Numbered from the stretch's first letter, positions 20,483 through 29,751 are shown. The stretch is DNA of 64,000 nt from Marinimicrococcus sp033875255 (GCA_033875255.1 JAWZSN010000022.1:31403-95402); one strand, 5' to 3'. The notes: a model not told the origin generated them from the letters alone. Translations and numbers: made by a program.

Positions 20483-21758
20483 GGGCACCGCGCTCGCAGC
20501 CGGACTGGTGGCAGGCCTCGGCGCCGCCGCCCAGCCGGCTCTGGCTGACGTCGAGCTCACCTTCTTCTACCCGATCGCCGTGGGCGGCCCGATCACCAAG
20601 ATCGTGGACGGCTACGCCAAGGCCTACAGCGAGCAGACGCCGGGCGTCACCATCACTCCCGTCTATACGGGCAGTTACCAGGACACGATCGCCAAGACGC
20701 TGACGGCGACCCGCGGCGGCACGCCGCCGGACATCGCGGTGATCCTCGCGGTCGACAGTTTCACCCTCTATGACGAGGACCTGATCGTTCCGGTGGCCGA
20801 CCTTGCGCAGAGCGACGAGGCCAAGGCCTGGCTCGACAGCTTCTATCCGGCCTTCCTCGAGAACGGCCGCATCGAGGGCAAGGCCTGGGGCGTGCCGTTC
20901 CAACGCTCGACGCCTGTGCTCTACTGGAACAAGGAGACCTTCAAGGAGGCCGGCCTCGATCCCGAGGTGCCGCCGGCCAGCTGGGAGGAGCAGGTCGAGT
21001 TCGCGAGGAAGCTCACGAAGAAGGACGCCTCGGGCAACGTCACGCAGTACGGCGTGCAGATCCCGAGCTCGGGTTTTCCCTACTGGCTGTTCCAGGGCCT
21101 CGCCATCGAGAACGGCGTGCAGCTCATGAACGAGGATGGCAACGAGGTCTATTTCGACGATCCCAAGGTCGTCGAGGCGCTCCAGTACATGGTCGACCTC
21201 TCGAAGGAGCACGGCGTGATGGCGCCGGGCATCATCGAGTGGGGCACCACGCCCAAGGACTTCTTCGAGGGCCGGACCGCCATGATGTGGACCACCACCG
21301 GCAACCTCACCAACGTTCGCACCAACGCGCCCTTCGAGTTCGGCGTCGCCATGCTGCCCGCCAAGGAGCGCCGCGGTGCGCCCACCGGCGGCGGCAACAT
21401 CTTCATCTTCAAGGGGATCGGCGAGGAGAAGCAGAAGGCGGCCCTGGACTTCGTCAAGTGGCTGACCAAGCCCGAGCTGCAGGCCGACTGGAGCATTGCC
21501 ACGGGCTATGTGGCGACGAGCCCGGCCGGCTGGCAGACCGAGGCCATGAAGGCCTATGTGGCGGACTTCCCGGCGGCGGCGGTCGCCCGCGACCAGCTCG
21601 AGCATGCCATGGCCGAGCTCTCGACCCACGAGAACCAGCGGGTCACCAAGGTCTTCAACGATGCGCTCCAGGCTGCCCTGACCGGGGCCAAGGAGCCCAA
21701 GGCGGCGCTGGAGGAGGCGCAGGCCGAGGCCATGCGCATCCTGGCGCCCTACCGCTGA
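20466..21758 (+). CDS. ABC importer periplasmic binding protein 2 (UgpB-like, family 1)
   Basis: 430 residues with a signal peptide ending at ALA (residue 27). The mature start VELTFFYPIAVGGPITKIVD and the later TAMMWTTTGNLTNV-type block are those of family 1 binding proteins that carry glycerol-3-phosphate, oligosaccharides or sugar derivatives. It starts inside the end of the ATPase 2 gene, so the two are translationally linked, and is followed after 50 bases by the Ugp-type permeases. Confidence 0.9.
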   Translation: MLKRLKGTALAAGLVAGLGAAAQPALADVELTFFYPIAVGGPITKIVDGYAKAYSEQTPGVTITPVYTGSYQDTIAKTLTATRGGTPPDIAVILAVDSFTLYDEDLIVPVADLAQSDEAKAWLDSFYPAFLENGRIEGKAWGVPFQRSTPVLYWNKETFKEAGLDPEVPPASWEEQVEFARKLTKKDASGNVTQYGVQIPSSGFPYWLFQGLAIENGVQLMNEDGNEVYFDDPKVVEALQYMVDLSKEHGVMAPGIIEWGTTPKDFFEGRTAMMWTTTGNLTNVRTNAPFEFGVAMLPAKERRGAPTGGGNIFIFKGIGEEKQKAALDFVKWLTKPELQADWSIATGYVATSPAGWQTEAMKAYVADFPAAAVARDQLEHAMAELSTHENQRVTKVFNDALQAALTGAKEPKAALEEAQAEAMRILAPYR

Positions 21759-21808
21759 GGCAGGAGGCGGGGACGGTGCGCCGTCCCCGCCGCTCGATGG
21801 ACTAGCCC

Positions 21809-22687
21809 ATGGATCGCCGCATCGCCCAGGTCTATGGCTGGCTGCTGGTCATGCCCGCCGTCGTTCTCCTGGCCCTTTTCACGCATATGCCGGCGGTGCG
21901 CACCGTCGTCGACAGCTTCTTCTCGACGCCGCGCGGGCGCATCCCCGCCCGTTTCGTCGGGCTCGACCACTATCAGCGCATGTTCCTCGAGGACCCGGTC
22001 TTCATGAAGGCCGTCTGGAACAACTTCCTCTATGCGCTGGGCACGATCCCGACCTCGATGGCGCTGGCGATCCTGATGGCTCTTTGGGTCAACGCGCGGC
22101 TGCCCGGGCGCGGCTTCGTGCGGATGGCCTACTTCACCCCCACCGTCCTGCCGATGGTGGCCGCCGCGAACATCTGGCTGTTCTTCTACACGCCGGGCTA
22201 CGGGCTGCTGAACCAGCTGGCCGCGGCCGTCGGGCTGCCCGACACCAACTTCCTGGGCTCGCCCGACACCGTCCTCTGGAGCCTCATGGTGGTCACCGTC
22301 TGGAAGGAGGCGGGCTTCTTCATGATCTTCTACCTGGCGGCGCTGCAGGCGATCCCGCCCTCGCTGGAGGAGGCGGCGCGGCTCGAGGGCTCGGGGCCCT
22401 GGCACTATTTCCGCCGCGTCCAGTTCCCGCTGCTCATGCCCACCACCCTCTTCGTGCTGGTCAATGCCGTGATCGGCGCCTTTCGCGTGGTCGATCACGT
22501 GGTGGCGATGACCGGCGGCGGCCCCAACAACGCCAGCTCGCTGCTGCTCTACTACATCTACGAGACCGGCTTCCGGTTCTGGGACAGCGCCTATGCCGCG
22601 GCGCTCACCGTGGTGCTGCTGGCGGTGCTGGCGCTGGTGGCCATTGGCCAGTTCGCGCTGCTCGACCGCAAGGTGCACTACCGATGA
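21809..22687 (+). CDS. ABC importer permease A (UgpA-like)
   Basis: 292 residues with six predicted membrane segments. The cytoplasmic EAA loop is EEAARLEGSGPWHYFRRVQF, which docks to the ATPase. The family 1 permease C-terminal block GGGPNNASSLLLYYIYE is present. ATG at 21809. Pairs with permease B, 13 bases downstream. Confidence 0.92.
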   Translation: MDRRIAQVYGWLLVMPAVVLLALFTHMPAVRTVVDSFFSTPRGRIPARFVGLDHYQRMFLEDPVFMKAVWNNFLYALGTIPTSMALAILMALWVNARLPGRGFVRMAYFTPTVLPMVAAANIWLFFYTPGYGLLNQLAAAVGLPDTNFLGSPDTVLWSLMVVTVWKEAGFFMIFYLAALQAIPPSLEEAARLEGSGPWHYFRRVQFPLLMPTTLFVLVNAVIGAFRVVDHVVAMTGGGPNNASSLLLYYIYETGFRFWDSAYAAALTVVLLAVLALVAIGQFALLDRKVHYR

Positions 22688-22700
22688 CCGGGAACAGGCG

Positions 22701-23537
22701 ATGAGCGAGAGCAGGATCGCCGGCAGCGGCGACGGGCTCGGCCACTGGCTGATGGTGGCGGGAGCATGGGCGCTGGCCTTCTTCTGGGTGGCGCCGCTGC
22801 TCTATGCGGTGTGGACGGCCTTCCACCCCTCGGCCTACGCGGTGCGCTTCGACGTCACCGCGCCGCTAACCCTGGAGAACTTCGTCCGGGCCTGGCAGGC
22901 AGCCCCTTTCGCCCGCTACTTCCTCAACACCGTCATCCTGGTGACGACTATCCTCGCGGCCCAGCTCGTGCTGTGCACGCTCGCCGCCTACGCCTTCGCC
23001 CGCTTCGAGTTCGTTGGCCGCGAGGCGCTGTTCCTGCTCGTGCTGATCCAGCTGATGATCATGCCCGACGTGCTCCTGGTCGAGAATTACCGGATCATGG
23101 TCCAGCTGGGCCTGGTCGACACGATCCTTGCCATCGGCCTGCCCTACATGGCCTCGGCCTTCGGCATCTTCCTCCTGCGCCAGACCTTCAAGGGCATCCC
23201 GCGGGAGCTGGAGGATGCCGCGCGGGTCGAGGGTTGCGGGTGGCTTGGCATCTTGTGGAAAGTCTACGTGCCGCTGGCCCGGCCGGTCTACGTCGCCTAC
23301 GCGCTGGTCTCGGTGAGCCACCACTGGAACAACTTCCTGTGGCCGCTGATCGTCACCAACTCGGTGGAGACCCGGCCGGTGACGGTGGGGCTGCAGGTCT
23401 TCGCCTCGGTGGACCAGGGAATCGACTGGTCGGTCATCACCGCCGCCACGCTGCTCACCACCGGCCCGCTTCTCCTGGGCTTCCTGATCTTCCAGCGGCA
23501 GTTCGTGCAGAGCTTCATGCGGGCGGGCATCAAATGA
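22701..23537 (+). CDS. ABC importer permease B (UgpE-like)
   Basis: 278 residues, six predicted membrane segments. The EAA loop is LEDAARVEGCGWLGILWKVY, and SHHWNNFLWPLIV is a UgpE/MalG hallmark. ATG at 22701; the end overlaps the next permease (ATGA at 23534). Confidence 0.92.
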   Translation: MSESRIAGSGDGLGHWLMVAGAWALAFFWVAPLLYAVWTAFHPSAYAVRFDVTAPLTLENFVRAWQAAPFARYFLNTVILVTTILAAQLVLCTLAAYAFARFEFVGREALFLLVLIQLMIMPDVLLVENYRIMVQLGLVDTILAIGLPYMASAFGIFLLRQTFKGIPRELEDAARVEGCGWLGILWKVYVPLARPVYVAYALVSVSHHWNNFLWPLIVTNSVETRPVTVGLQVFASVDQGIDWSVITAATLLTTGPLLLGFLIFQRQFVQSFMRAGIK

Positions 23538-24373
23538 ACGGGCGCCGAGGGACCGTCCTGGGAGGCCTGGCGCTGCTCCTCCCGGCCTTGCTGACGATCG
23601 CCGCGCTGTTCGTCTACCCGCTCGGCCACTCGCTCACCTCCGCCTTCACCGGCGCGACGGGCGGCTGGTCGCTGACCAATTTCGAGAAGGCCTTCGAGCT
23701 CTACGGCAGCGACATTCTCTTCACCCTCTGGCTGGTGGCGGTGGCGACGCTGGTGATCGCCCTGGCCTCGGTCGCCATCGGCGGCTACCTCACGCTGGGC
23801 GAGCACCCGCTGGCGGTGGCGGTGCTGCGCTGGCTCTACCGCTGGCCGCTCTTCATTCCGTTCATCGTGGCAGCGCAGATCATGCGCTCCTTCCTCGCCA
23901 AGAACGGGCTCATGAACCACGCCTTCATCGAGGCCGGCCTGTTCGGACCGCTCCAGGCCCAGAGCTTCCTCGACTGGCGCGGCACGGTCTTCACCTTCGC
24001 CTGGAAGCAGACGCCGTTCGTGGCCCTGATGGTCTCCGGCGCCATGGCCTCGCTCGACCGCTCGCTCATCGAGGCGGCCCGCAATCTCGGGGCGGGGCGG
24101 CTGCGGATCCTCTTCGAGATCGTCCTGCCGCAGGTTCGCCAGACCCTGCTGGTGGGCCTGGTTCTGTCGTTCGTCACCATGATGTCGGTGCTCTCGGTGC
24201 CCATGATGCTGATCGCCGGCAACCCCACCCTCATCACCGTCGACATGGCCTACCGTATCAATGCCCACGGCGATTATGGCGTGGCCAACGCCCTGGGCGT
24301 TATCTCCTATCTGGCGACCGGGCTGGTCGCCTGGATCTATCTGCGCCACGGCGTGCGCAAGGAGAGCCGCTGA
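23534..24373 (+). CDS. ABC importer permease C (PotB-like)
   Basis: 279 residues, six predicted membrane segments, with EAA loop IEAARNLGAGRLRILFEIV. It is of the polyamine/iron/thiamine permease type rather than the Ugp type: for example the LDRSLIEAARNLGA order and absence of the GGP(N) block. The start overlaps the permease B stop and its stop overlaps permease D (TGATG). Probably partners ATPase 1 and binding protein 1. Confidence 0.85.
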   Translation: MNGRRGTVLGGLALLLPALLTIAALFVYPLGHSLTSAFTGATGGWSLTNFEKAFELYGSDILFTLWLVAVATLVIALASVAIGGYLTLGEHPLAVAVLRWLYRWPLFIPFIVAAQIMRSFLAKNGLMNHAFIEAGLFGPLQAQSFLDWRGTVFTFAWKQTPFVALMVSGAMASLDRSLIEAARNLGAGRLRILFEIVLPQVRQTLLVGLVLSFVTMMSVLSVPMMLIAGNPTLITVDMAYRINAHGDYGVANALGVISYLATGLVAWIYLRHGVRKESR

Positions 24374-25188
24374 TGGGCGCCCATCTCTCCTGGTGGCGCT
24401 GGCTGCCCCGGGCGGCGCTGCTCGGGGTGCTGGCCTTCCTCGTCTTCGGGCCGCTTCTCAACCTGCTTTTATGGGCATTCGCCGAGCGCTGGTATTTTCC
24501 CAACAAGCTGCCGAGCGAGTTCGGCCTGCAGTTCTGGGGGCGGGTGTTCGCCCCGCGCGGCAACGCCATGGCCTCGCTCGGCAACTCGCTGTCCATCGCC
24601 GTGGCGACGGTCTGCCTGTGCACGGCGCTGGCGCTGCCTGCTGGCTTTGCCCTGGCGCGTCTCAGGCTGCCCTTCAGGGCCCTCTTCCTGCTGGCTTTCC
24701 TTCTGCCCCAGGCGTTTCCCAACCTGCCCGTCTACATCAACATCGCCCGGATCTTCTACGGGCTCGGCCTCAACGGCACGATGCTGGGCGTGGTGCTGGT
24801 GCACACCGTCCACGGCCTCGTCTTCTCGGTCTGGATCACCACGGCGGCCTTCGCCTCCGTCGACCGCCAGCTTGAGGAGGCCGCCCGCAACATCGGTGCG
24901 GGGCCTCTGCGCTGCTTTCTCACCATCACCCTGCCGCTGGCGGCACCTGGCATCTTCGCCAGCGCCGTCTTCGTCTTCCTCGAGAGCCTCGACGAGTTCA
25001 CCGGCACCTATTTCGTGGGCGTGCCGGACGTCGTCACCCTGCCTCTCTTGATGTTCAACGCCAGCATGGGCGGCAACTACCAGATCGCCTCGATCACCGC
25101 GCTGATCCTGCTGATCCCCTCCATCGGCTTCATGCTGGTCATCGAGCGGTTCCTCAAGGGCGACGTCATGGCCAAGGTGGGCGGCTGA
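24373..25188 (+). CDS. ABC importer permease D (PotC-like)
   Basis: 271 residues, six predicted membrane segments, EAA loop LEEAARNIGAGPLRCFLTIT. The FVFLESLDEFTGTYFVG segment is typical of PotC-like permeases. The ATG at 24373 shares a base with the permease C stop. Last transport gene of the nested pair; the dehydrogenase gene follows after 75 bases. Confidence 0.85.
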   Translation: MGAHLSWWRWLPRAALLGVLAFLVFGPLLNLLLWAFAERWYFPNKLPSEFGLQFWGRVFAPRGNAMASLGNSLSIAVATVCLCTALALPAGFALARLRLPFRALFLLAFLLPQAFPNLPVYINIARIFYGLGLNGTMLGVVLVHTVHGLVFSVWITTAAFASVDRQLEEAARNIGAGPLRCFLTITLPLAAPGIFASAVFVFLESLDEFTGTYFVGVPDVVTLPLLMFNASMGGNYQIASITALILLIPSIGFMLVIERFLKGDVMAKVGG

Positions 25189-25263
25189 GCGGCGCGCCCT
25201 TGACGGCCGGCGGGTATGGCAGGAAGGCTTGCCCGCCGGCTACGGCCAGAGCGGGGAGGGTCC

Positions 25264-26304
25264 ATGAAAGCCTGTGTCATTCACGCAGCGCACGATCTGC
25301 GCGTCGAGGAGCGCGAGCCGGCGGGCCTCGGGCCCGGCGAGATCCGCGTCCGGCTCGGCGCTGGCGGCATCTGCGGCTCCGACCTGCACTACTATCACGA
25401 GGGCGGTATCGGCGACTTTCCGGTGCGCGAGCCCATGGTGCTGGGCCACGAGATGGCCGGCACCGTGGCCGAGCTGGGGCCGGGCGTGGAAGGGCCGGCG
25501 GTCGGCACGCGCGTGGCGGTGGACCCCACCTGGCCTTGCGGAGCCTGCCGCTGGTGCCGGGACGGAAGCTACCATCTGTGCCCCGAGGTCCGCTTCGCCG
25601 GCTCCTCGCGCACCTTCCCGCACACACAAGGCTTCTTCCAGGAGCTGGTGACGGCGAAGGCGGCGCAGTGCAAGCCGCTCCCCGAGGGCTTTCCGCTCGA
25701 GCTTGCCGCCATGGCGGAGCCGCTGGCGGTCTGCCTGCACGCGGTGCAGCGGGCCGGTAACATGGTGGGCCAGCGGGTGCTGGTGACCGGCGCCGGGCCC
25801 ATCGGCTGCCTTACCGTGGTGGCGGCGCGGCTCGCCGGTGCCGCCGAGATCACCGCCACCGACCTGCTGCCCGAGGCGCTGGCCGTCGCGCGCCGGATGG
25901 GTGCCGACCGCACCATCGACCTCGCCGCCGACCGCACGCCGCTCGACGCGCTCCAGGAGGGCGGCGGCAAGGTCGACATCGTCTTCGAGTGCTCGGGCTC
26001 GCCGAAGGCATTGGTCGACGGCCTCAAGGCGGTGCGCCGCGGCGGCACCATGGTCCAGGTGGGCGTGCTGCCGAGGGGCGGTCATGCCCTGCCGGTGGAC
26101 CTGCTGGTCGGCAAGGAGCTCGACCTCAAGGGCACGTTGCGCTTCACCCGCGAGTTCGACTGGGCGGTGAGCTGCATCGTCGGCGGCCGGGTCGACCTGC
26201 GGCCCCTGCTGACCGACCAGCTGCCGCTGGCCCGCGCCCGCGACGCCTTCGATCTCGCCTCCGACCGCAAGCGCGCCATGAAGGTGCAGCTCGTTCTCTC
26301 CTGA
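25264..26304 (+). CDS. Zinc alcohol dehydrogenase, L-idonate 5-dehydrogenase-like
   Basis: 346 residues, medium-chain dehydrogenase. Catalytic zinc ligands Cys and His lie in GGICGSDLHYYHEGG and LGHEMAG; the structural zinc cysteines are in CGACRWCRDGSYHLC; the NAD(P) site is VTGAGPIGCL. The HYYHEGG block is typical of idonate/sorbitol-type members. It probably oxidises a polyol or aldonate brought in by the upstream importers. ATG at 25264 with GGGGAGGG before it. Confidence 0.85.
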   Translation: MKACVIHAAHDLRVEEREPAGLGPGEIRVRLGAGGICGSDLHYYHEGGIGDFPVREPMVLGHEMAGTVAELGPGVEGPAVGTRVAVDPTWPCGACRWCRDGSYHLCPEVRFAGSSRTFPHTQGFFQELVTAKAAQCKPLPEGFPLELAAMAEPLAVCLHAVQRAGNMVGQRVLVTGAGPIGCLTVVAARLAGAAEITATDLLPEALAVARRMGADRTIDLAADRTPLDALQEGGGKVDIVFECSGSPKALVDGLKAVRRGGTMVQVGVLPRGGHALPVDLLVGKELDLKGTLRFTREFDWAVSCIVGGRVDLRPLLTDQLPLARARDAFDLASDRKRAMKVQLVLS

Positions 26305-26322
26305 TCCTCCAAGGGGCCGCCG

Positions 26323-27264
26323 ATGAAGATCTCTCCTGTAACGCCTGCCGACCTCGCGCGCTGTGTTCTCTCCGTACCGCCGCTGGCGCTGGGCGCCGAT
26401 CTCTCATTGGCGGCGGAGGAGAACCGCAAGCTCGTCCGTCATATCGAGGAGGGCGGGGTCTCGACCCTGCTCTATGGCGGCAACGCCAACCTGCAGGCCT
26501 GGCCGGTCGGCCGCCTGGTCGAGCTGCTGGAGCACATCGAGGCCATCGCCGCCCCCGACAGCTGGGTGATCCCCTCGGTGGGGCCCGACTATGGCCGGCT
26601 CATCGATTCGGCACCCCTCGCCCGGGAGACGGCCTTCCCCTGCTTCATGGCTCTGCCCATGACGGCGCACCACACGCCCTCGGGCGTCGAGCGGGCGTTG
26701 CGCGACTTCGTGCAGGCCTCCGGCAAGCCGCTGATCGCCTATATCCGGGCAGAGAACTACCTGGCCCCCGACGCGCTCGCCCGGATGGTCGAGAGTGGCG
26801 AGGTGGTGGGCGTCAAATACGCGGTAATGCGCCCCGATCTGACGCAAGACCCCTATCTGGCGGTCTTGTGCGACGCGGTCGGGCGCGAGCGGATCGTCAG
26901 CGGCGCCGGCGAGGTCCCAGCAGTGCCGCACCTCACGGCCTTCGGGCTGGGCGGCTTCACCGCCGGCTGCGTGTGCATCGCTCCCCGCCTCTCGATGAAG
27001 GTGCATGGCGCGCTGAAGGCCGGCGACATGGCGGCGGTGGAGAAGTGGCTCGAGCCGATCCGCCCGCTCGAGGCGCTGCGCGAGAGCATCTCGCCGATCC
27101 GCGTGCTCCACGACGCCGTGACCTTCTCGGGTGTCGCCGACATGGGCCCGATCTCGCCGGCGCTGGCCAATCTCGAGGAGGCCCACCGGGCTCCTGTCGC
27201 CGAGGCGGCGCGGGCGCTGCTGGCCGCCGAGCGGGCGCTGGCCGGGCAGGCGTGCGCCGCGTGA
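26323..27264 (+). CDS. DapA-family aldolase / dehydratase
   Basis: 313 residues, class I Schiff-base aldolase superfamily. The predicted Schiff-base lysine is Lys165 (VVGVKYAV) and the usual tyrosine is Tyr140 (LIAYIRAENY). The DapA phosphate-like loop GTTGE reads YGGNANL here, so it is not lysine-biosynthetic DapA; sugar-acid cleavage or dehydration is likelier. It follows the dehydrogenase by 18 bases and ends the catabolic run. Confidence 0.8.
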   Translation: MKISPVTPADLARCVLSVPPLALGADLSLAAEENRKLVRHIEEGGVSTLLYGGNANLQAWPVGRLVELLEHIEAIAAPDSWVIPSVGPDYGRLIDSAPLARETAFPCFMALPMTAHHTPSGVERALRDFVQASGKPLIAYIRAENYLAPDALARMVESGEVVGVKYAVMRPDLTQDPYLAVLCDAVGRERIVSGAGEVPAVPHLTAFGLGGFTAGCVCIAPRLSMKVHGALKAGDMAAVEKWLEPIRPLEALRESISPIRVLHDAVTFSGVADMGPISPALANLEEAHRAPVAEAARALLAAERALAGQACAA

Positions 27265-27807
27265 TCCGGCCGGCAGCGGATCCCGGCCGGAAGGCCTTTC
27301 CGATTGCCTGCGGCAGGGCAGCCGGGAAGCGCCGGGCCGCCGCTCGAGGCCGTGAGGGTCGAGCCGTGCTGCGGCGCTGCGCGCGGCTTGCGTTTTCGAC
27401 GTTCTGTCAGTCGGCGCGGCGGCGGACGTTCACCGGGCCTTCATCTCTCCGGGCGATCCTGCCGCGGTGGGAGTTCGCCGCCGCCGCAGCTTTGGGGGCG
27501 CTCCTCGTCCACCATCCGCGAGCATGGTCCGGGCGGGCGTGACGACGATCGGGCAGGGGCAGGAGCCGTGGCGCGAGCTTCCTGACCTGCCTGGGGGGCG
27601 TCGGGGCTGCCCTCAGGCTCGGCGGACCAGGCGCTGGGCCGGCTCATGGACGCCCATGTCGGTCTGCCGCCTCCACCTTCCCGATTGGGGGACCTGCGGC
27701 TGGCGCACCCGGCTGCCGGCTTGTACACCGGTGCCGGTGGCCGAAAGGGCGGCGAGGTGCTGCCCGGCGGGCCAGGCGTCGCATCGCGGCAACACGGGAG
27801 GAGCTCC
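27265..27807. other. Gene-free interval downstream of the importer operon
   Basis: 543 bases in which I see no gene with coding character. It contains, at 27363-27387 in inverted orientation, a near copy of the 25-bp repeat found at 29732 and 36114. A GC-rich dyad just past the DapA-family gene (CGGCCGG-type arms around 27266-27292) might end the operon transcript but has no T-run. Confidence 0.5.
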
Positions 27808-28233
27808 ATGGCCGAAGCCTTCATCCTCGATCCCCGCCTGGGCGGCTCCAGCGCCCTTGTCGCCGACTGGCCGCTGTGCGAGCTGCGGCTTAAGGACGAT
27901 GCCCGATTCGCCTGGCTCCTTCTCGTGCCGCGGCGCGCCGGTGCGGTCGAGTTCACCGATCTCTCGCCAGAGGACTATCGCCAGCTTTGCGAGGAGATCC
28001 TGGCCGCCACCCGCGTGGTCGAGCAGGTGATGGAGCCGGACAAGGTCAACGTCGCCATGCTGGGCAACGTGGTCTCGCAGATGCACGTCCATGTGGTCGG
28101 CCGGTTCCGCAGCGATCCGGCGTGGCCGGGGGCCATCTGGTGCGCCGGCGACGGCTCGGTCATGCCGCCCGAGCGGCTGGAAGAGCTGGTCGAGCTTCAT
28201 GCCCGGGCCGCCGAGGCGTTCTTTCGCGGGTGA
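27808..28233 (+). CDS. HIT-domain protein (Ap4A hydrolase-like)
   Basis: 141 residues. The triad region is QMHVHVVGRF near residues 91-100, and DPRLGGSSALVADWPLCEL is the N-terminus of the branch found as stand-alone HIT proteins in proteobacteria, distinct from the HinT-type protein at 12595. ATG at 27808 has GGGAGGAG 5 bases upstream. Probably hydrolyses dinucleoside polyphosphates or similar; the substrate is unknown. Confidence 0.88.
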   Translation: MAEAFILDPRLGGSSALVADWPLCELRLKDDARFAWLLLVPRRAGAVEFTDLSPEDYRQLCEEILAATRVVEQVMEPDKVNVAMLGNVVSQMHVHVVGRFRSDPAWPGAIWCAGDGSVMPPERLEELVELHARAAEAFFRG

Positions 28234-28364
28234 CCGAGACGTTCTTTCGCGGGTGAGATGTGGCGGGTTCACCGCCTCGCCCCGGCAATGCTAGGATGAG
28301 GGGGCAAGTCGTCGGCAGCCGCTGTCTGCGGATGACGCCCGTCTCGATATGCCGGGAGGAAGGT

Positions 28365-28643
28365 ATGACGAGCTACGCTGCCTATCTCGAGCGTGTCCAT
28401 CTCCGTCTCGAGGATCTGGGGTCGACGCTGCACGATCTGGAGAACGCGGCCTCGGCCTCCGAGGATGGTGGTACCCGCCGGCGCCTGGTCGACCTGCGCG
28501 CCGCCCTCGAGGTGGCGCGCGAGCAGTACAAGGGACTGCGGCGCGAAGGCTCCGAGCTCTCCGAGGAGCAGACCCAGAGCTTCAACGCCCGCCTCGAGCG
28601 GCTCGGCGCCGGCATCGGCGAGCTGCGCCGGCAGATTCACTGA
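28365..28643 (+). CDS. Small coiled-coil hypothetical protein
   Basis: 92 residues, highly charged, with heptad-like leucines through most of its length (LERVHLRLEDLGSTLHDLE, and near the end LERLGAGIGELRRQI). No signal peptide or membrane segment. A strong GGGAGGAAGG site precedes the ATG at 28365. Family not recognised; it could be a cytoplasmic structural or regulatory helper. Confidence 0.65.
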   Translation: MTSYAAYLERVHLRLEDLGSTLHDLENAASASEDGGTRRRLVDLRAALEVAREQYKGLRREGSELSEEQTQSFNARLERLGAGIGELRRQIH

Positions 28644-28705
28644 GCGGGCAACGGTTCGTTAACGTGGTCATGGTCTGATGGGCAGGCAAGTCCGGAGGCC
28701 ACCGC

Positions 28706-29025
28706 GTGCGCATTCTTCTCTGTCTGGTTGCGCTGATCGCCCTCGGCCGTGGCGCCGGGCCGCTCGCGGCGCAGCCGGCCTCCTGCGAAGCGGCGCTCGC
28801 GGGCATCGTCGCCTGCATCGCCGGGCGGCTTTGTGCCTGCGGAAGGCAGCCGGGCGGCAGCATCACTGGCGAGAGCCCGGGCTATCGCTGGGACTGCGGC
28901 ATCCTTCGGCCAGCCTGCCAGGATGCCGTGCCGGCGGTCACCCGCGATCCCTGGTCGGGGGAGCTTCCCTCGAGCCTCGCCCTCGAGCGCAACAGCATCG
29001 TCATCCAGCAGCGGGAAGGAAATGA
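28706..29025 (+). CDS. Small secreted cysteine-rich protein, end unclear
   Basis: Starts at GTG 28706 with GGAGG 10 bases upstream. A signal peptide (MRILLCLVALIALGRGAGPL, cleaved near LAA) leads into about 80 residues with several cysteines (for example CACGRQPGG and CGILRPAC). Coding character is good to about 29010, but this frame has no stop until 30364. A TGA at 29023-29025 overlapping the next ATG (ATGA) is one frame off, so a one-base indel (in the genome or the sequence) near the end is likely. The end given is that TGA. Function unknown. Confidence 0.45.
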
Positions 29026-29624
29026 TGCGGGCATGCCGCGGCCCAGGCCGCCGCCGCACCAGCGCCGCCGTGGCGGTCCGAAGGGCCATCCTCGCAGCAC
29101 TGGTGCTGCTGGGGGCAGGCAATGCCGGGGCCCAGGACCCGCTCGACCCGCGGGAAAGTCAGGTGCGCCGGCAGATCCGCAGCCTCGAGAATCGCGCGGT
29201 AACCGACCCTGTGGGCGCGGGGTTTGCCGCCGATGCGGTGCGCCGCGAGCTGCTCCGCGGCAGCGGCGGCGGCGATTTCACGCCGGAGCAGCGGCGGCTG
29301 GAGCGCCGTCTCGAGCGGGTGCGGCGGCCGCTGCCGCCACCGGCGGCTGGACAGGAGCACGCCCCGTCAGGCGAGAAGCTCCCGTTCTCCGCGGGAGCGG
29401 GACAGGCTCCGCTGCCGGCCTCGAGCGAGCCGCTAGCCATCGTCCGCCGTCTGCTGGCGCGCGCCGCCGACGGCGTGGAGGCGGGCAGGATGGCGCAGGC
29501 GCGCTCCGACCTCGCCGCTGCTGCGGGCGAGCTCGACAGGCTGCCGCCAGAGGCCGCCGAAGGGGCGGCGGCAGTGCGCCGCGACCTCGACGCGCTGGCC
29601 GGGCGGGTGCCGCGCGGCCATTGA
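29022..29624 (+). CDS. Secreted hypothetical protein, arginine/proline-rich
   Basis: 200 residues. A basic N-terminus then a hydrophobic stretch (AILAALVLLGAGNAGA) forms a signal peptide, and the mature part is rich in Arg, Ala and Pro with two helical regions (QVRRQIRSLENRA and RRLLARAADGVEAGRMAQAR). GGGAAGGAA precedes the ATG at 29022. Probably in one unit with the preceding secreted protein. Family not recognised. Confidence 0.55.
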   Translation: MMRACRGPGRRRTSAAVAVRRAILAALVLLGAGNAGAQDPLDPRESQVRRQIRSLENRAVTDPVGAGFAADAVRRELLRGSGGGDFTPEQRRLERRLERVRRPLPPPAAGQEHAPSGEKLPFSAGAGQAPLPASSEPLAIVRRLLARAADGVEAGRMAQARSDLAAAAGELDRLPPEAAEGAAAVRRDLDALAGRVPRGH

Positions 29625-29626
29625 CG

Positions 29627-29751
29627 GCAAGGCGCTGCGCGCTCCTTCTTTCGTCAGTTGCTGGCGGTGGAGGAAGGGGCCGGGGCGGCTCGTTGCCGTC
29701 CAGCCGGGAACCGATCAGGAGCGAGGAAGATGGCCGCGCGCAGCGCCTTGC
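29627..29751. repeat. Inverted repeat in the interval after the secreted-protein gene
   Basis: Sixteen bases GCAAGGCGCTGCGCGC at 29627-29642 recur as the exact reverse complement at 29736-29751, 93 bases apart, in the gene-free stretch between convergent genes. The right arm is part of the 25-bp repeat at 29732-29756, which is also found at 36114-36138. It might be a long-loop hairpin or two oppositely oriented copies of one repeat. Confidence 0.7.
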
